From NCBI RefSeq assembly GCF_000012985.1, contig NC_007645.1, forward strand, positions 7,151,268-7,215,267: a DNA stretch of 64,000 nt, given 5' to 3'. Positions 18,601 to 27,231 of the stretch are shown here, in pieces. The DNA comes from Hahella chejuensis KCTC 2396. GTDB lineage: Bacteria > Pseudomonadota > Gammaproteobacteria > Pseudomonadales > Oleiphilaceae. Below the pieces are notes generated by a model. The model searched no databases. It saw only the letters and a program-made list of their open reading frames with translations, and had not been told where the DNA came from. Positions within the stretch are counted from its first letter, which is position 1, and each line of letters starts with the position of its first letter. The translations under genes and the position numbers were made by a program.

Positions 18601-20699
18601 GGGTTAAGCCGTTTGAGAGTCACATCAGGAAGGGAGCGGAAGCTGAATTCATCACCGTCGGCCTGTATACTCTCAATGAGGTAGAGATAATAAGACAGTA
18701 TCAGGGGATGGAACGGAGTCAGATAGTTCTTAACTCGATTATCTTCAGTATCACGAATACTCGCAGTCCCCAGCCTCATCACAAACTTAGTACAGGGCGA
18801 TAAGGTCTTGCCCCGCTCGACTGATTCAAGATATGCGAGATAATTCTCCACGTAATTCCTGGCAAGCCCGACAAGCGTGGGGCCCCAGCCTTCGAGTGAA
18901 GGCAATGTACGGCGGCTAGCTGCTTTAAAGTGCTGGAGAAACGCTATGTAGCTCTGGTGCAGATTTTTAAGTTCAGGGAATTCTGTCAATCCAGAAGCTG
19001 GTAAACCTTTCTCTTGGGATGCATCCCAGAAAACTAATTCTGATGCGATGATTTCCCACTCAGCATCGAGAAGCTGTTTTCTCAAGAATAATTGCATGAC
19101 CTCCTGATTTTCTACGACAACTATACCTTTCGACTCTTTATAGACACCATAGTAACCATCATCGAACATATAACGTGTGCGACTTGTATCCATAAGGAGC
19201 GGTAGCGTAAGCGACTCTTTTGCCGATTCTCCTTCTATTTGTATAGGAAGTTCAGTCTCTCCATTTTTCAGAATGAATCGGACCTCATCAGATTCATCGT
19301 AGATCTGCTGATAATCGAGGTTTCCAATTTCATTAACATCGATAATTTCATCGTTATCTTTCAATGTAATCGATGTGTCTAAGTTGGGGTTGGTCTCCAA
19401 TATTTGGACGTCTGACTGAATAATGAGTGATTGGCCACGACCAGTCGCTTTAATCAGATATTTGTTAATAATATCGTCGAAGCAGAACTTCCCCTCCGGC
19501 AGCACAAGGCATTGGAATTTGAACAGCTCGCTGGAAATCTCTCGCCTTGTCCTTACAGAGAAGAATAACGGTTCCAGGGTCAGCTCACCTGTAATCGTAA
19601 GGGTTGTATTGTTACCACGGGGTTTGTGGCTTAGCTCTAACAGCTTGGCAGCCTTCCTAGGTTGTATCTCGAACTCGCTCTTTTCGGTTCTAGCACCCGT
19701 AAACCTAAGATTAATCTGGAAGGTACTTTGATCTGTAGGAACCTCCAAGAGGATGTTCTGATCACGCTGTCCGGCTGCAGTTTCTTTCTTACTTCGGCGC
19801 TGAAGGTTTCCGCTAGCAGTATCAACATCGATAAATTCTAATGCTTGTTTTTTCTGCTTTTGGATTTCAGTGATAAACTCATCATAGGTTCGATTCTTCC
19901 AGTCATCACTGTCTATAAAGTTATCCTTTACGAACTTTCCACCAAACTTGCTTAAGCGATCTTCCAACTCGGTTGGATAATGCTCAAGTTCAAATTCGAT
20001 TTCAGACCTGAGTTTCCTGTTTTCTTCCAATCGCCGTTCAATCTGTCGCTGATTCGGAGCGGTCGTTGCGCCTCCCCATAAACCCGTGAGGTGTGGGTCG
20101 TTAAACAACCCTAACTCATCAAATCGAAGATCTCCGTCAATGATAGACTCGTAAAGACTGCGATAACCGAAAATACTGGAGCCATCAGACGCGACAATTT
20201 TGGCTTGCAAATCGAGCAGACACTTGGACGTTTGTCTGTTGGTCATGCTGTCGTCAATCAGACCTTCAAGAAGTTCTCTGATCTTAGAAACTGACCAAAT
20301 GGCTCCTGTTTGTGCCAGGTCGAATGTACTGTTCGTAATAGTATCGAGCGTACTGTTGTGCACCATGATCAGAGCGCAATCATCATCTACGACACCATCT
20401 CTGAGCTTCGCTAAATAATTGTCTGTATAACAACCATACTCTACTTTTCTTTCCTCTGCATGCCCAGCGATTAACACCTGGATGCCGTTTACGTTCAGAT
20501 AACTGAGTGGTGTCTCTTCGTCTTGGACGGAACCATCGGAGGCGTCACGCAATGCAGCCAGTAAGCGCACGGTGTTAACTGGGTCTGTTGATCGAAACTG
20601 AAAACGATCACCGGGTTTGAGTCTTTCCGCCAACCAAGTTTTCAAGTGGTTTACGAGAAAACCTTCAAATTGTTTTTCGGACATATACTGCATCCCCAC
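15651..20699 (-). CDS. dptH: DptH, HerA-like ATPase of the phosphorothioate restriction system
   Basis: A 1682-residue protein, last gene of dptFGH. The C-terminal third has a HerA/FtsK-type ATPase with Walker A GIIGTMGTGKTQ (about residue 1343-1354) and Walker B MILVDEADNFM. The long N-terminal part is of mixed composition and not recognised beyond the family. A segment (LLPVESKAGARPNFEKARNQ) recalls the PD-(D/E)XK ESK pattern and may be nuclease-like. In known Dnd systems DptFGH (DndFGH) restrict DNA lacking phosphorothioates and need the modification module for self protection. The start overlaps dptG by 35 bases. An inner ATG at 20684 is possible. Confidence 0.88.
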   Translation of the reverse strand: MGMQYMSEKQFEGFLVNHLKTWLAERLKPGDRFQFRSTDPVNTVRLLAALRDASDGSVQDEETPLSYLNVNGIQVLIAGHAEERKVEYGCYTDNYLAKLRDGVVDDDCALIMVHNSTLDTITNSTFDLAQTGAIWSVSKIRELLEGLIDDSMTNRQTSKCLLDLQAKIVASDGSSIFGYRSLYESIIDGDLRFDELGLFNDPHLTGLWGGATTAPNQRQIERRLEENRKLRSEIEFELEHYPTELEDRLSKFGGKFVKDNFIDSDDWKNRTYDEFITEIQKQKKQALEFIDVDTASGNLQRRSKKETAAGQRDQNILLEVPTDQSTFQINLRFTGARTEKSEFEIQPRKAAKLLELSHKPRGNNTTLTITGELTLEPLFFSVRTRREISSELFKFQCLVLPEGKFCFDDIINKYLIKATGRGQSLIIQSDVQILETNPNLDTSITLKDNDEIIDVNEIGNLDYQQIYDESDEVRFILKNGETELPIQIEGESAKESLTLPLLMDTSRTRYMFDDGYYGVYKESKGIVVVENQEVMQLFLRKQLLDAEWEIIASELVFWDASQEKGLPASGLTEFPELKNLHQSYIAFLQHFKAASRRTLPSLEGWGPTLVGLARNYVENYLAYLESVERGKTLSPCTKFVMRLGTASIRDTEDNRVKNYLTPFHPLILSYYLYLIESIQADGDEFSFRSLPDVTLKRLNPRGLIPHLFDKEQKYSYTQSVDENAFWLEIVPREDSSFDYISKLVRHKIEEFTETFSRLFDTVSSAPILINSVNNAENHELFRGLLAYYMEHLEEGRYIHVNLYDDEEIETEFDLFAEMATYDDIKDRYDLDKGKAKRNTDTIVDVLRTRLTFSKFPNGKSEQQVYAHLTFFKNNQVVDARDNNIDEHLSGVACGGLLNGESSRSENDAYFTAFGLKGVDYSNKPHLKIARIFGAMWRPSHLSSDSFHEHSAISLAVSDSVKRLLDKSYDSSVWVTIVDPKVTLDFFSNTEDVILIHYSDQYTSSAGYDAITVTKQSQLYRSVLGASGESLIREFNAFNGEWLLQMVNDLDKEKLGKEGVIASYKAVSAMLSQSDICWAPLSVAEMIRVAGNIGLAMSDSDFSRHNFGIKQGAISDDVLFAGFKDGKLYLLPVESKAGARPNFEKARNQTRELKEYMEGLLGQKNLAGRLYRGLFIRQVLLQVEKYQLYKVFSDGYFDSLLSAREEWLEGTYELAQLKSYPAGIVVAHLNTDSCVTERYEEIDGILEVDIPMSKLASLVHQPYERLKEELLAGRLLAVPDKYILGDVAEPPATHTEYVPNTLIEPPGPIEPLVIQFGTDISTTQPVLWEPTNTEKLFNTNTGIIGTMGTGKTQFTKSIITQLVRNQHNNVGGLPIGILIFDYKADYVKPDFVEATGAKVFDLFRLPFNPLAIFGDRPMQPMHTANLFKTTTAKAFGLGTKQQNKVRTLVIDAYEAAGIRSHDKNTWGRLPPTLADVWAEFQAQDKIEQDSLYAALDDLISFEIFEPDSSKTKSLYDLVDGVTVINLSGYDPSIQNLVVALTLDLFYTQMHQQGSSKLEGDFRQISKMILVDEADNFMSQDFESLKKILKEGREFGVGTILSTQELTHFKTGDNDYSTLILSWVIHQVANIKSQEIKAIFNTQTKNDEEYFMGQIRKLEKHYSLFVDGKKKVAKLKDLAFWELP

Positions 20700-22011
20700 T
20701 GTCGCTCATCCGCTCGAGATTTCCTACTCGCTCGTAAAATTCTATTAATGCTTGTTGAGACTGCTGATCAAACCAGACACCTCGGCGCTTAAACTCTTCA
20801 ATTAACTGCTGATACTGAAGCTTTTCCTTGTTCCCCACGGCCAAATTTGTCAGTAGTAACAGGTAGTCCTGATTCATAATCAATACTCGTCCGCCACGCT
20901 TACGGTTCTGGATAAAATGGCGAGCCACTTCAGTTTCGAATGAAGCAACTACTTTTCTGTTTACCGTTAATTGACTAGAACGTGCTTGGCTAAATATTTC
21001 TGTCGCTGTTGAGACTATGGCCTTGAATACATCTTCCGGCGTGCTCAGTTCACCACCCCAGGGTTCCCGCCCTCGAGTCGTGCGATAGCTTTCAAGAAAA
21101 CACTTTAATCCCTGGTGGAGTTCATACTTCTCTTCATCTGGCAGCTTTTCAATATATTGAAAATGCTTCCATAACGGAAAACGAGTTGCTTCCTTGTTAT
21201 CCGGTTGATTGAGGTACTCAAGCGCAGACAAAACAGGGAAAAGGTCTCCTACGTAACCGAGAAGAGCGTTCAAAGCCTCACGAACGTAGGTGCGCTCGCT
21301 ACTGGCTCGCTCAGTATCCATGATGAAATATAGTGGCTTGCTGGTGGGCTCAGTGCGCCAGCTATGAAGATTCATCGCCAATTGGGCGCTATACAGAAAA
21401 TTGTATAAACCTACAAAAGCCTTCAGATTCTGCATCATGTAACCTGGGTAGCTACACAGCAGAGACAAGTCTTCAGCGAAAACTTCGCCCATAAATGGTA
21501 GATAGTCTTCCGTTGCATCCGGCGGAGATAGCTCACTAACACAGGATTGGAACTCGTCGAGTAGCTCGGCTTCAAGAAAGTTCATATTTTCAGAAGAGAC
21601 AGGTGCTACCTCTGGCCTGGAAAGGAGCATGTTGCCTAATACAGTACCTACATGCCGGGTATTCCCTGACGATGCACTACCCGCCTTGAACAACATGAAC
21701 TCGGGCGAAACCTGGAAGAGGCCTTTGGCATCATCATCGAAGTACATATGCTGCAACACGCTTTCAAACTCTTCATCTGCGATCTTCTTTGATAATCTCG
21801 TCATGCTCGCTTCAGTGAACTTACCAAGTGAGGTCCCTTTCTTTAACGATTTGCGCCAAGCAATAGAAAGCAACTCACCGGCAACCGCCATAACGTCGGG
21901 ATCACTAATCTTCTCTCCACGTTGCTGACGAAACGTCAGGAAATGATTCACGAAATTTCGGTCTTTAATCTCTACAGAAGCTGCCGCCTGTAAATTTTCC
22001 TTCAAACTCAT
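20665..22011 (-). CDS. dptG: DptG, restriction component of the Dnd system
   Basis: A 448-residue protein between dptF and dptH, overlapping dptF by one base (TAATG) and dptH by 35. The family, DndG/DptG, has no established catalytic function. The sequence here is mostly helical, with no Walker motif, zinc site or membrane span. Size and position match dptG in characterised operons. Identification depends largely on the neighbours on either side, which are distinctive. Confidence 0.82.
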   Translation of the reverse strand: MSLKENLQAAASVEIKDRNFVNHFLTFRQQRGEKISDPDVMAVAGELLSIAWRKSLKKGTSLGKFTEASMTRLSKKIADEEFESVLQHMYFDDDAKGLFQVSPEFMLFKAGSASSGNTRHVGTVLGNMLLSRPEVAPVSSENMNFLEAELLDEFQSCVSELSPPDATEDYLPFMGEVFAEDLSLLCSYPGYMMQNLKAFVGLYNFLYSAQLAMNLHSWRTEPTSKPLYFIMDTERASSERTYVREALNALLGYVGDLFPVLSALEYLNQPDNKEATRFPLWKHFQYIEKLPDEEKYELHQGLKCFLESYRTTRGREPWGGELSTPEDVFKAIVSTATEIFSQARSSQLTVNRKVVASFETEVARHFIQNRKRGGRVLIMNQDYLLLLTNLAVGNKEKLQYQQLIEEFKRRGVWFDQQSQQALIEFYERVGNLERMSDSGDAVYVRKTI

Positions 22012-23579
22012 TAGTAGGTCTCCGCTACAAATTCATCATCTTCAAACTGCAGAGACCAGTCACCGCCATCTTTGTGAAAGTATAAAGCTTTACTTTTTGA
22101 AGCGATTTTGGTTATTTTTTCGACGACCTCTTCAAGAATAACCACTGTATTTTTATCATGCCTATTAGGCCTGTAACCTGCCAAGATTCGTTCAGTCAGC
22201 TCCAGAAATGAGACCGTTATAGGAAATGGCTCTATAGATTTATCTTCAACTTTGAGAGCAGCTTTAAAACAATGTATCTGACCAGAGTTTGACTCTTCGA
22301 GCGCTTTGGAATCCATACCGATACTCACTGTTGCCGATATCGTTACTCCGTTCCGTTCAGCGAGATAAAGACCATCGCCAACCAGTTTTGGAACTAGCCG
22401 GTTCGCAAATTTAGTAAGGCTTGCGATAAGTGTTTTATTGTAAAACCCTCTTAGCTTTTTCTTGTCCGATAATGAATGATGTAACTGCCAGATATTGATG
22501 TAGTCTTCGAAAATAATATTCTCGAAGTCTAAGGAGAACTTCTGATGATAATTATTTCCTAAATCAATGTACCGAAGAAGATAGAATGCTCTTATCCAAC
22601 TTCTAGGCGACATTTCTACAGCGCCATAACGCGCCTGATACTCGATTTTGAAATATTCAAATTCCCTATCACTAATATTGAGCGAACGCTGTACAACAAA
22701 TTCATCTATTTTCTGGGTACGCCGCAAACACGGATCAAGATGGGACAAGCTTTCAGACAGCTCACCAGAGCTGGAAGAAAATAGATTATCAAACAGTATT
22801 GAATCGCCAGCAATTAGATTATGAATAAAATCCATAATGGCGCGCGCGGAAAAAAATTGGTCGTACTTTAAACGAACATAAAGCAATGTTTTTACTATAA
22901 GTTTTTGGACACTCTCTTCCTGAAGTATCCGGTAGTTCTGATACTCGAGTTTGTGATGATTTTTCTCATCACAAAGGTAAGCGGCGTATAAAGGATTTTC
23001 ACTGCTACTAGCGGTGACCTTGGCCAGAAGCTTGGAAATGAAATCTGACCCTACCTTGCCTTCTTCCAAACTGAACTTCGGATAGTCCTCAAAACTCAGA
23101 AAACGATAACGGCCCACATCACGATCACCTTTAATAAACCTACCTATTGCCTCCTTGATTGCGGCATGACGGTCAGCGCCAGTATTTTGGAAGTTGAACA
23201 TCATTCCGATATTAATACCTACTATAAGGGGCTTATTGGAGGCATTGTGTTCATCGAATAGTTGATCAAGTGCTTCTACTGCATTTTGATCCGGTTTAAA
23301 GCTGTGTGTTGCATCAAGGTAGAAACGGTTATCCACGGAGAATTTATCGTAGTGGCGACGTAATATCTCCGATTTTCCATCACCGCTAGAGCCGCATAAA
23401 AATAATATTGTACCTATGGGTAAGCGCTGGTTTAGTGCATCTACAAATCGCGTTTCTATCTCAGTTTTTACATATAGATAGGAGCGTAATGCCTCAATGT
23501 CGGGAGAATGTTTTTTGAGCGTGGATACTGCTTGGGCAGAAGACTTTGCCAGTGTTCCTAAGAGAGCATGAAAATTCAT
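22011..23579 (-). CDS. dptF: DptF, P-loop ATPase of the phosphorothioate restriction system
   Basis: Starting at the ATG at 23579 (MNFHALLGTLAKSSAQ), the protein has 522 residues. A longer start at 23609 adds ten residues unlike the family. Walker A GSSGDGKSE lies near residue 64-72, and a Walker B-like strand PLIVGINIGMMF follows. DptF is the ATPase that opens the restriction operon in Dnd systems. The gene is the first of dptFGH on the minus strand and faces dndBCDE, so modification and restriction are separately transcribed. Its promoter must lie in 23580-23840, where I see no other gene. Confidence 0.86.
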   Translation of the reverse strand: MNFHALLGTLAKSSAQAVSTLKKHSPDIEALRSYLYVKTEIETRFVDALNQRLPIGTILFLCGSSGDGKSEILRRHYDKFSVDNRFYLDATHSFKPDQNAVEALDQLFDEHNASNKPLIVGINIGMMFNFQNTGADRHAAIKEAIGRFIKGDRDVGRYRFLSFEDYPKFSLEEGKVGSDFISKLLAKVTASSSENPLYAAYLCDEKNHHKLEYQNYRILQEESVQKLIVKTLLYVRLKYDQFFSARAIMDFIHNLIAGDSILFDNLFSSSSGELSESLSHLDPCLRRTQKIDEFVVQRSLNISDREFEYFKIEYQARYGAVEMSPRSWIRAFYLLRYIDLGNNYHQKFSLDFENIIFEDYINIWQLHHSLSDKKKLRGFYNKTLIASLTKFANRLVPKLVGDGLYLAERNGVTISATVSIGMDSKALEESNSGQIHCFKAALKVEDKSIEPFPITVSFLELTERILAGYRPNRHDKNTVVILEEVVEKITKIASKSKALYFHKDGGDWSLQFEDDEFVAETY

Positions 23580-23840
23580 ATAACGTCCATGATGCCGCCA
23601 TATTGGCATGATAATGTCTTGAAAATGTTCTCTTTCTAGAGCACAGCTAACGCTGCACCAGGTGTTTTTGCATAATTATCAATCAAAAAATCTTATGGAG
23701 CTATATTGAAACGGCTTGTTAATCGCATATCTGTGTTACCTGAAGCTATATGATTAAGCACACTAACATAACTTTACTCGAGGATGCCCTATATGTCACA
23801 GGGGTTCTACCCCTTTATTACGGACTCATCCGCAAAGAGT

Positions 23841-24305
23841 CAGTTGGATATTTAGACCCCCCTCAAGGTGCTGCACTTATTGGTTGAGTCAACGACTGAT
23901 CCAGATTGCTGACAAACGCAACGCCCAGCCAAGCGCCATGATCCTCGACAACCAGACTTTGCAGTCGACACCAGAGGCGGGGCGCGTGCCGGTTAGCAAG
24001 ACGCCAAGCGCCGCAAAGGTTCTAAACTGTATCTGGTGGCCGATTCGCTGGAGCAGTTGCTGGCATTGTAGATCACACCTGCTAACGAGCAAGACTGGGC
24101 TCAGGTGGCGGCCCTGGCTGAGCAGGTGCAGAAAGTGACGGGCGAGTTAGCGGATCAGCATGGCATTCGGTTAGAGGTGGTCAAGCACACCGAGGCGAAG
24201 AAGGGCTTTATTTTGCTACTGCGGCGTTGGATGGTGGAACGCAGCTTTGGCTAAATAGCGCGCTTTCAGCGGTTGAGCCGAGATTATCAGGGGTGTCTAT
24301 GAATT
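23841..24305 (+). mobile_element. Decayed IS5-family-like transposase remnant
   Basis: Translated in shifting frames, this stretch gives pieces of a DDE transposase: ADKRNAQPSAMILDNQTLQS, then GSKLYLVADSLEQLLAL, DWAQVAALAEQVQKVTGE, HGIRLEVVKHTEAKKGF and RRWMVERSFG. Stops and frameshifts interrupt it (for example after SLEQLLAL and after RSFG), and the central YVDQGYTGE-type segment is missing. It is not functional. The first 88 bases are repeated at 9713. The element sits just upstream of dptF. Confidence 0.7.
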
Positions 24306-24325
24306 GAGCGGGTTAATAACAGCCT

Positions 24326-24661
24326 CTAGTCCTCCCCCAATAAGTTTTTCCAAGGGTCAGCAGACAGGTCTGCGCCATCATTATCGTCTATAGGGCTTCG
24401 CGGTTTAGAAAGCTCTTCGTTAACAGCAGATGGCTCTCTCTCAAGCACAGCCAAAACAGTTTGGAGTTTTTCTTGAGGGATCAGCATAAGTTCGCTATTA
24501 AGCCCTTTCGCAATGAGTTCCAGGGTATCCAGTCTGGGGTTTCCTCTGGACTCTAAGCGCTGATATTGCTGGCGGGAGACGCCTACGCGGAACATCATAT
24601 CGCCCTGCTTTAGACCGAGCGTCAGTCGCCGCTTTTTTAACTGTTTGAGTAGTGAGCTCAT
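24326..24661 (-). CDS. Xre-family HTH regulator
   Basis: Using the ATG at 24661 (MSSLLKQLKKRRL), the product has 111 residues. Residues about 4-60 form a Cro/C1-type helix-turn-helix (LGLKQGDMMFRVGVSRQQYQ, then LDTLELIAKGL). The tail is acidic and ends DPWKNLLGED. It resembles HipB-like antitoxin or autoregulator proteins, but no hipA partner is present. A perfect palindrome lies 8 to 19 bases upstream of the start and could be its operator. A longer open frame to 24751 runs through that palindrome and is unlikely. Confidence 0.75.
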   Translation of the reverse strand: MSSLLKQLKKRRLTLGLKQGDMMFRVGVSRQQYQRLESRGNPRLDTLELIAKGLNSELMLIPQEKLQTVLAVLEREPSAVNEELSKPRSPIDDNDGADLSADPWKNLLGED

Positions 24662-24668
24662 CTTTGTA

Positions 24669-24680
24669 AACATATATGTT
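24669..24680. promoter_or_regulatory. Palindrome AACATATATGTT upstream of the Xre gene
   Basis: A perfect 12-base palindrome at 24669-24680. GTTGCATT follows at 24678-24685 and recurs at 24739-24746, the latter inside a second inverted repeat ATGCG-N7-CGCAT (24735-24751). Such paired sites are usual for Xre autoregulators between divergent genes. Assignment to this regulator is inference. Confidence 0.45.
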
Positions 24681-24867
24681 GCATTTGAGGTAATAAGAAA
24701 CATATTAGATGCTTTTTCTATGCGCCAGCAACTTATGCGTTGCATTCGCATGAATCACAAGAGCAACTATCCCTGTTGGTTGTAGTGCTTCGCCCCCATT
24801 TCCAGAAGCTTGGCCATATAGACGATGGTGATACCATGAGTCGACTCTATGCATTAGAGGGATTATT

Positions 24868-25081
24868 GTGAGTAAAAAAACAGCAACCTCAGGATGCACC
24901 TAATTCGGCGTTCGGACGAGAAAACAAGGAAGCTGAATACCTTGCTCAGAAGCTGGAATCTCCAATAGGGGCGCAAAAGCTTGGGGATAAAGCCTACGAA
25001 ACAGCAAAGAACCACTTGGTCAATTCTCCCCTTGAGCTGCCAAGGTATGAGGCATACACTCTTAAACAGAAGGCTGATTAG
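24868..25081 (+). pseudogene. Small gene of about 70 codons with a frameshift at a run of seven A
   Basis: GTG at 24868 is preceded by AGAGG at seven bases, a good ribosome binding site, but the frame stops after eleven codons. With one A fewer in the A7 run (24874-24880) the frame continues to TAG at 25079-25081 and gives 70 residues, beginning MSKKQQPQDAPNSAFGREN and ending AYTLKQKAD. The 214-base length is one more than a multiple of three. So it is either a one-base frameshift, a sequencing error or a gene read by slippage. The family is not recognised. It is divergent from the Xre gene. Confidence 0.5.
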
Positions 25082-25126
25082 CCTTCTGAGTTATGATTTT
25101 GTAGTTTGTGGACTAAAGGTTGAAAT

Positions 25127-25303
25127 ATGAAAGAGACTCTAATCCAGGAACCAAAACCTAGTGACACTGGCGAAACTACAGTGGAGGCGGACTTTTTTGA
25201 AATACTTTTTGAGCGTATCAGGTCACCGCAATCCCGCGCGGCAGCTGACATGTTATTCGTAGTTAGCTCAGAACAGCTAAGGGATACATATCAGCCACAG
25301 TGA
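25127..25303 (+). CDS. Small hypothetical protein, 58 residues
   Basis: ATG at 25127 follows AAGG at seven bases spacing and opens 58 codons ending in TGA at 25301. The product starts MKETLIQEPKPSDTGETTV and has a helical centre, EADFFEILFERIRS. It is acidic and soluble, with no recognised family. It lies 45 bases after the frameshifted small gene on the same strand, so the two probably form an operon controlled from the region shared with the Xre gene. Confidence 0.45.
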   Translation: MKETLIQEPKPSDTGETTVEADFFEILFERIRSPQSRAAADMLFVVSSEQLRDTYQPQ

Positions 25304-25440
25304 GTCAGGAAAAGCTGAAGCTGACTGAATCCAAGCTCGCACCTCGTCTATGACCCGCTTGCAAACCTATTGCGCGAATAGGGCATCGGCGCATACGCGA
25401 ATACATCCGCTGTATGCGACCAAAAATTCCGAAATGTCCG

Positions 25441-25546
25441 TTCTTAGGCACATCCACCCTCATTTGGGTTTTATCTTCAACTTCCCTTTGCCCTAAGTGA
25501 CACGAATTTCTCCAACCACCGGTTGGAGATTTAGACCACCCTCAAA
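25441..25546. repeat. Hairpin-bearing repeat, right copy
   Basis: Right copy of the repeat at 9632-9737, in the same orientation. The hairpin is stronger here: CTCCAACC-ACC-GGTTGGAG (eight paired bases), followed by ATTTAGACCACCCTCAAA. A looser similarity also precedes both copies (GACCCGCTTGCAAA near 25352 and GATCCGCTTGCGAA near 8985). The stretch 25304-25622 has no gene. Confidence 0.6.
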
Positions 25547-25622
25547 GAGGGGCTGAAAAACAGTCCTCAATTCTTCTGCTGACCAACAGGGCTAGTATTC
25601 AGTTCCTGGCCAGCTCTTGCCG

Positions 25623-26237
25623 TCACTCAACATCCTCATGTATCTCTATTTTCTCCACCACCAGATTCACGGGGGCAGGATTCATGGCCTGTAGCGCCTC
25701 GAGCATTCTCTGGCTGATGACATAGGCTTTGGGCCATTCCTTTATCCGGAAAATATCCGGCAAATTTGGTTGGTTAAGTTTTTTGCGGCTCAGCACATAC
25801 CAATCAACGCTTATTACCTTTTCTGAGTCTTCGTAATAGTCCACACCCGACTTGTTAAGGTCTAGCACATCGTATGCTCCCAGCGGATTGACGTAAAAGT
25901 AGTCCTTGGACTCCAAGCGAGACTTATGGTTGTAGATCCAGAGCGGTAAAAACTCGATCGGGCCCTGGTTGACCTTTTCCATGGTTTTTTTCACGGCCTT
26001 ACTAACAATTAAACACAGCTCGACATTCGCAATAAAGTCAGTCAGAACACGGCCTGGATACTCATTGCTCATCGTGACGCCGATATCTTCAGGGTAGATC
26101 TCCTCCATAGGCTCCCCTTTCTTCAGCCTCCAAGATTGGAGGTGTATTTCCTTCGGCGGAAAATCGATAAAGCAATAGTCCTTGTCTAAGCGTTCATATT
26201 CATCAATAAAGTAGTAATCCAAAATAACTTTCCTCAA
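25623..26237 (-). CDS. Probable immunity protein of the Imm11 (DUF1629) type
   Basis: A 204-residue protein, last of the effector cluster, 13 bases after the AHH nuclease gene. The C-terminal half has the look of the DUF1629/Imm11 family: strand VISVDWYVLSRKKL, then PDIFRIKEWPKAYVISQRML and a final VNLVVEKIEI strand. Proteins of this kind neutralise a toxin encoded just upstream, so it is most likely the antidote of the AHH nuclease. No signal peptide, in keeping with a cytoplasmic partner. Family assignment is by recalled pattern. Confidence 0.6.
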   Translation of the reverse strand: MRKVILDYYFIDEYERLDKDYCFIDFPPKEIHLQSWRLKKGEPMEEIYPEDIGVTMSNEYPGRVLTDFIANVELCLIVSKAVKKTMEKVNQGPIEFLPLWIYNHKSRLESKDYFYVNPLGAYDVLDLNKSGVDYYEDSEKVISVDWYVLSRKKLNQPNLPDIFRIKEWPKAYVISQRMLEALQAMNPAPVNLVVEKIEIHEDVE

Positions 26238-26250
26238 TAAATGGTAAAGA

Positions 26251-27201
26251 TCAGGAGCCAGACATCCTTCTATGGGCTTGCTGATCCAAGGGCGAGCCAG
26301 GAGTCATACCTAAGATAAGTCTTAACAGTTTCTCAGACAGCTTTTCAAGTTTCGATTTATCCAGGTTCACATCAGGTATCGGATGCCCATCCGGGTAGTC
26401 TTTTACTGGATCGCATAACTCCCGGTACCCATCCAAAATTTCTCTTAAGCCTTTCTTGGTTTCCCTCACCAGACGATCATATACGGGGTGCGAAGTACAC
26501 TGTTTACTGACCTCTTGCTGGTCTTCCTCTTTGAGAACCAAATGCCGGGGCAACCCTAGTATCTGAGCCACCTCCTTGTCCTGCGGCATCAACAGCACAT
26601 TTTTCTTATGGTGAATATTGTATTTCGCCGTCAGTAGCGCCTTCTGGATGATATTACTTATTTTGGGCCCTTCATTAAGGATCATGTTCTTGAAGGTGCC
26701 TTTGGATATCAGGTGGTGAGCGTTGTTCCAGTAGGGCCAAGTTTCCCTGGTGAAGTTATGGCCTTTCTTGATCGTTGTGGTCGATCGACCATTATACTTC
26801 AGGCGGGTGATATCTCTGTCAGGGCCGCCAACATCCCAATCCCCTTTATTGGGGAAGTTCAAGTCTATGCAATAAGCGCCTGGTTTCATTCCTCCGCTAT
26901 CTGTCTCATACGCGGAGGTGACAATATGTCCCCGGTCTTTTATGGCTTTGCTGCGCTCATGTTCAATCCCGGTCATGTAACCGTGCAAGGTGTTCTTGAT
27001 GGCGGTATGGCTTTTCGCTTGCTCATATCCCTGATAACGATAATTGCAGGTAAATTTATTCCTGAATTCAATGAAAGTGGCCGAGCCATGGAAAACCAGA
27101 CAGGCTCCGTTTTCCGTAGTGCCTTGCAAACGTTCGTGAAGATCATCAAGCAAGGCATCTCCAAAATGCCCTTCTGGTTCATCTTTTTTCTTTTTCGCCA
27201 T
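26251..27201 (-). CDS. AHH-family HNH/endonuclease VII-type toxin, putative T6SS effector
   Basis: A 316-residue protein. Residues about 160-260 carry the AHH signature, with NNAHHLISKGTF at about 161-172 and HHKKNVLLMPQ further on, typical of metal-dependent nuclease toxins of the HNH/ENDO VII superfamily. The protein has no signal peptide and no fused PAAR or VgrG domain. Neighbouring DUF4150 and DUF2169 genes suggest loading onto a type VI spike through these adaptors. DNA of a rival cell is the expected target. The downstream gene is the likely immunity gene. Confidence 0.72.
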   Translation of the reverse strand: MAKKKKDEPEGHFGDALLDDLHERLQGTTENGACLVFHGSATFIEFRNKFTCNYRYQGYEQAKSHTAIKNTLHGYMTGIEHERSKAIKDRGHIVTSAYETDSGGMKPGAYCIDLNFPNKGDWDVGGPDRDITRLKYNGRSTTTIKKGHNFTRETWPYWNNAHHLISKGTFKNMILNEGPKISNIIQKALLTAKYNIHHKKNVLLMPQDKEVAQILGLPRHLVLKEEDQQEVSKQCTSHPVYDRLVRETKKGLREILDGYRELCDPVKDYPDGHPIPDVNLDKSKLEKLSEKLLRLILGMTPGSPLDQQAHRRMSGS

Positions 27202-27231
27202 AATTCTCTCTCCTCGACCAGATTGTTACAG

